From Lachnospiraceae bacterium (GTDB lineage Bacteria; Bacillota; Clostridia; Lachnospirales; Lachnospiraceae), in the NCBI GenBank assembly GCA_011959285.1, contig BLLW01000041.1:1-32980 (forward strand): 32,980 nucleotides of DNA, in the 5' to 3' direction. How positions within the stretch are numbered: position 1 is the first letter of the stretch; each line of letters starts with the position of its first letter. Positions 32,896 through 32,980 of this stretch are shown one piece after another. A program made the position numbers and the translations under genes. The notes beneath the pieces are model-generated. The model was given only the letters and a program-made list of their open reading frames with translations, was not told the DNA's origin and ran no database searches.

Positions 32896-32910
32896 GGGGG
32901 GGGGGGAGGG
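32896..32910 (+). repeat. Poly-G run
   Basis: Eleven G's in a row, one A, then four more G's, directly after the DUF2752 stop codon. Such runs are rare at this GC content; they are prone to slippage in vivo and to length errors in sequencing. The 70 bases beyond hold no certain gene; an ATG at 32965 could begin one outside the window. Confidence 0.8.
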
Positions 32911-32980
32911 GCGGCAGATCAGAAGCGAAAGGCATGACGCAGACAGGGAAATCGAGAAAAAGTGATGAAAAATGATGAAT

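Noticed and set aside
32965-32980. ATG near the window end as a new gene
   Set aside because: Only five codons are visible, with no strong ribosome site, so it cannot be supported.

Overview
The window looks like a chromosomal segment of a gut-type Lachnospiraceae (Clostridia, Bacillota). The evidence is strong AGGAGG-type ribosome binding sites, moderate GC, a TGDRPTG-type TrpS, a DUF5721 protein, a KtrAB pair, G-x-x-x-L heptad-repeat envelope protein, and several families typical of that group. No rRNA, tRNA, CRISPR array, complete insertion sequence or prophage was seen.

Layout. (1) 1-810: the C-terminal end of a large envelope protein with about 22 glycine/leucine heptads. (2) 1111-20615: a same-strand catabolic region of about 19.5 kb. 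A first module is MATE exporter, C-glycoside deglycosidase beta subunit (DUF6379-like), alpha subunit (TIM barrel), closed by a terminator at 4055. It is followed by two small NTF2/SnoaL-like proteins and an AraC regulator fused to a GH39-like domain that lacks both catalytic glutamates, closed by a terminator at 7275. A second long operon (7517-20615) encodes a Gfo/Idh/MocA dehydrogenase, a five-gene Dpp/Opp-type ABC importer (B-C-D-F-A), a second, glucose-fructose-oxidoreductase-like dehydrogenase, a TIM-barrel sugar isomerase/epimerase, a second beta/alpha deglycosidase pair and two MATE exporters. (3) 20697-23908: a convergent MATE gene, then a scar zone with broken AraC, RsmH-like and Rpn-nuclease genes around one small intact gene. 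(4) 23940-26320: a minus-strand ABC-2 exporter (two permeases and an ATPase). (5) 26670-28617: two tandem paralogous coiled-coil proteins of unknown function. (6) 28653-30247: DUF5721 and trpS (minus). (7) 30399-32891: KtrB, KtrA and a DUF2752 membrane protein.

How the genes may work together. Families of this kind remove sugars joined by C-C bonds to aromatic aglycones (puerarin, homoorientin type). An oxidoreductase oxidises the sugar at C3, then the metal-dependent alpha/beta enzyme eliminates the aglycone. Here the dehydrogenases, an isomerase, two alpha/beta pairs and a dedicated ABC importer sit together. Each alpha/beta pair has its own closely related MATE exporter, which suggests import of an intact glycoside, cytosolic cleavage and export of the aromatic aglycone. 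The AraC-GH39 fusion is the only regulator in the region and probably uses its dead glycosidase domain as a sugar or glycoside sensor. Substrate, sensing and export roles are inferences; family assignments rest on sequence features recalled from known families, with no database search.
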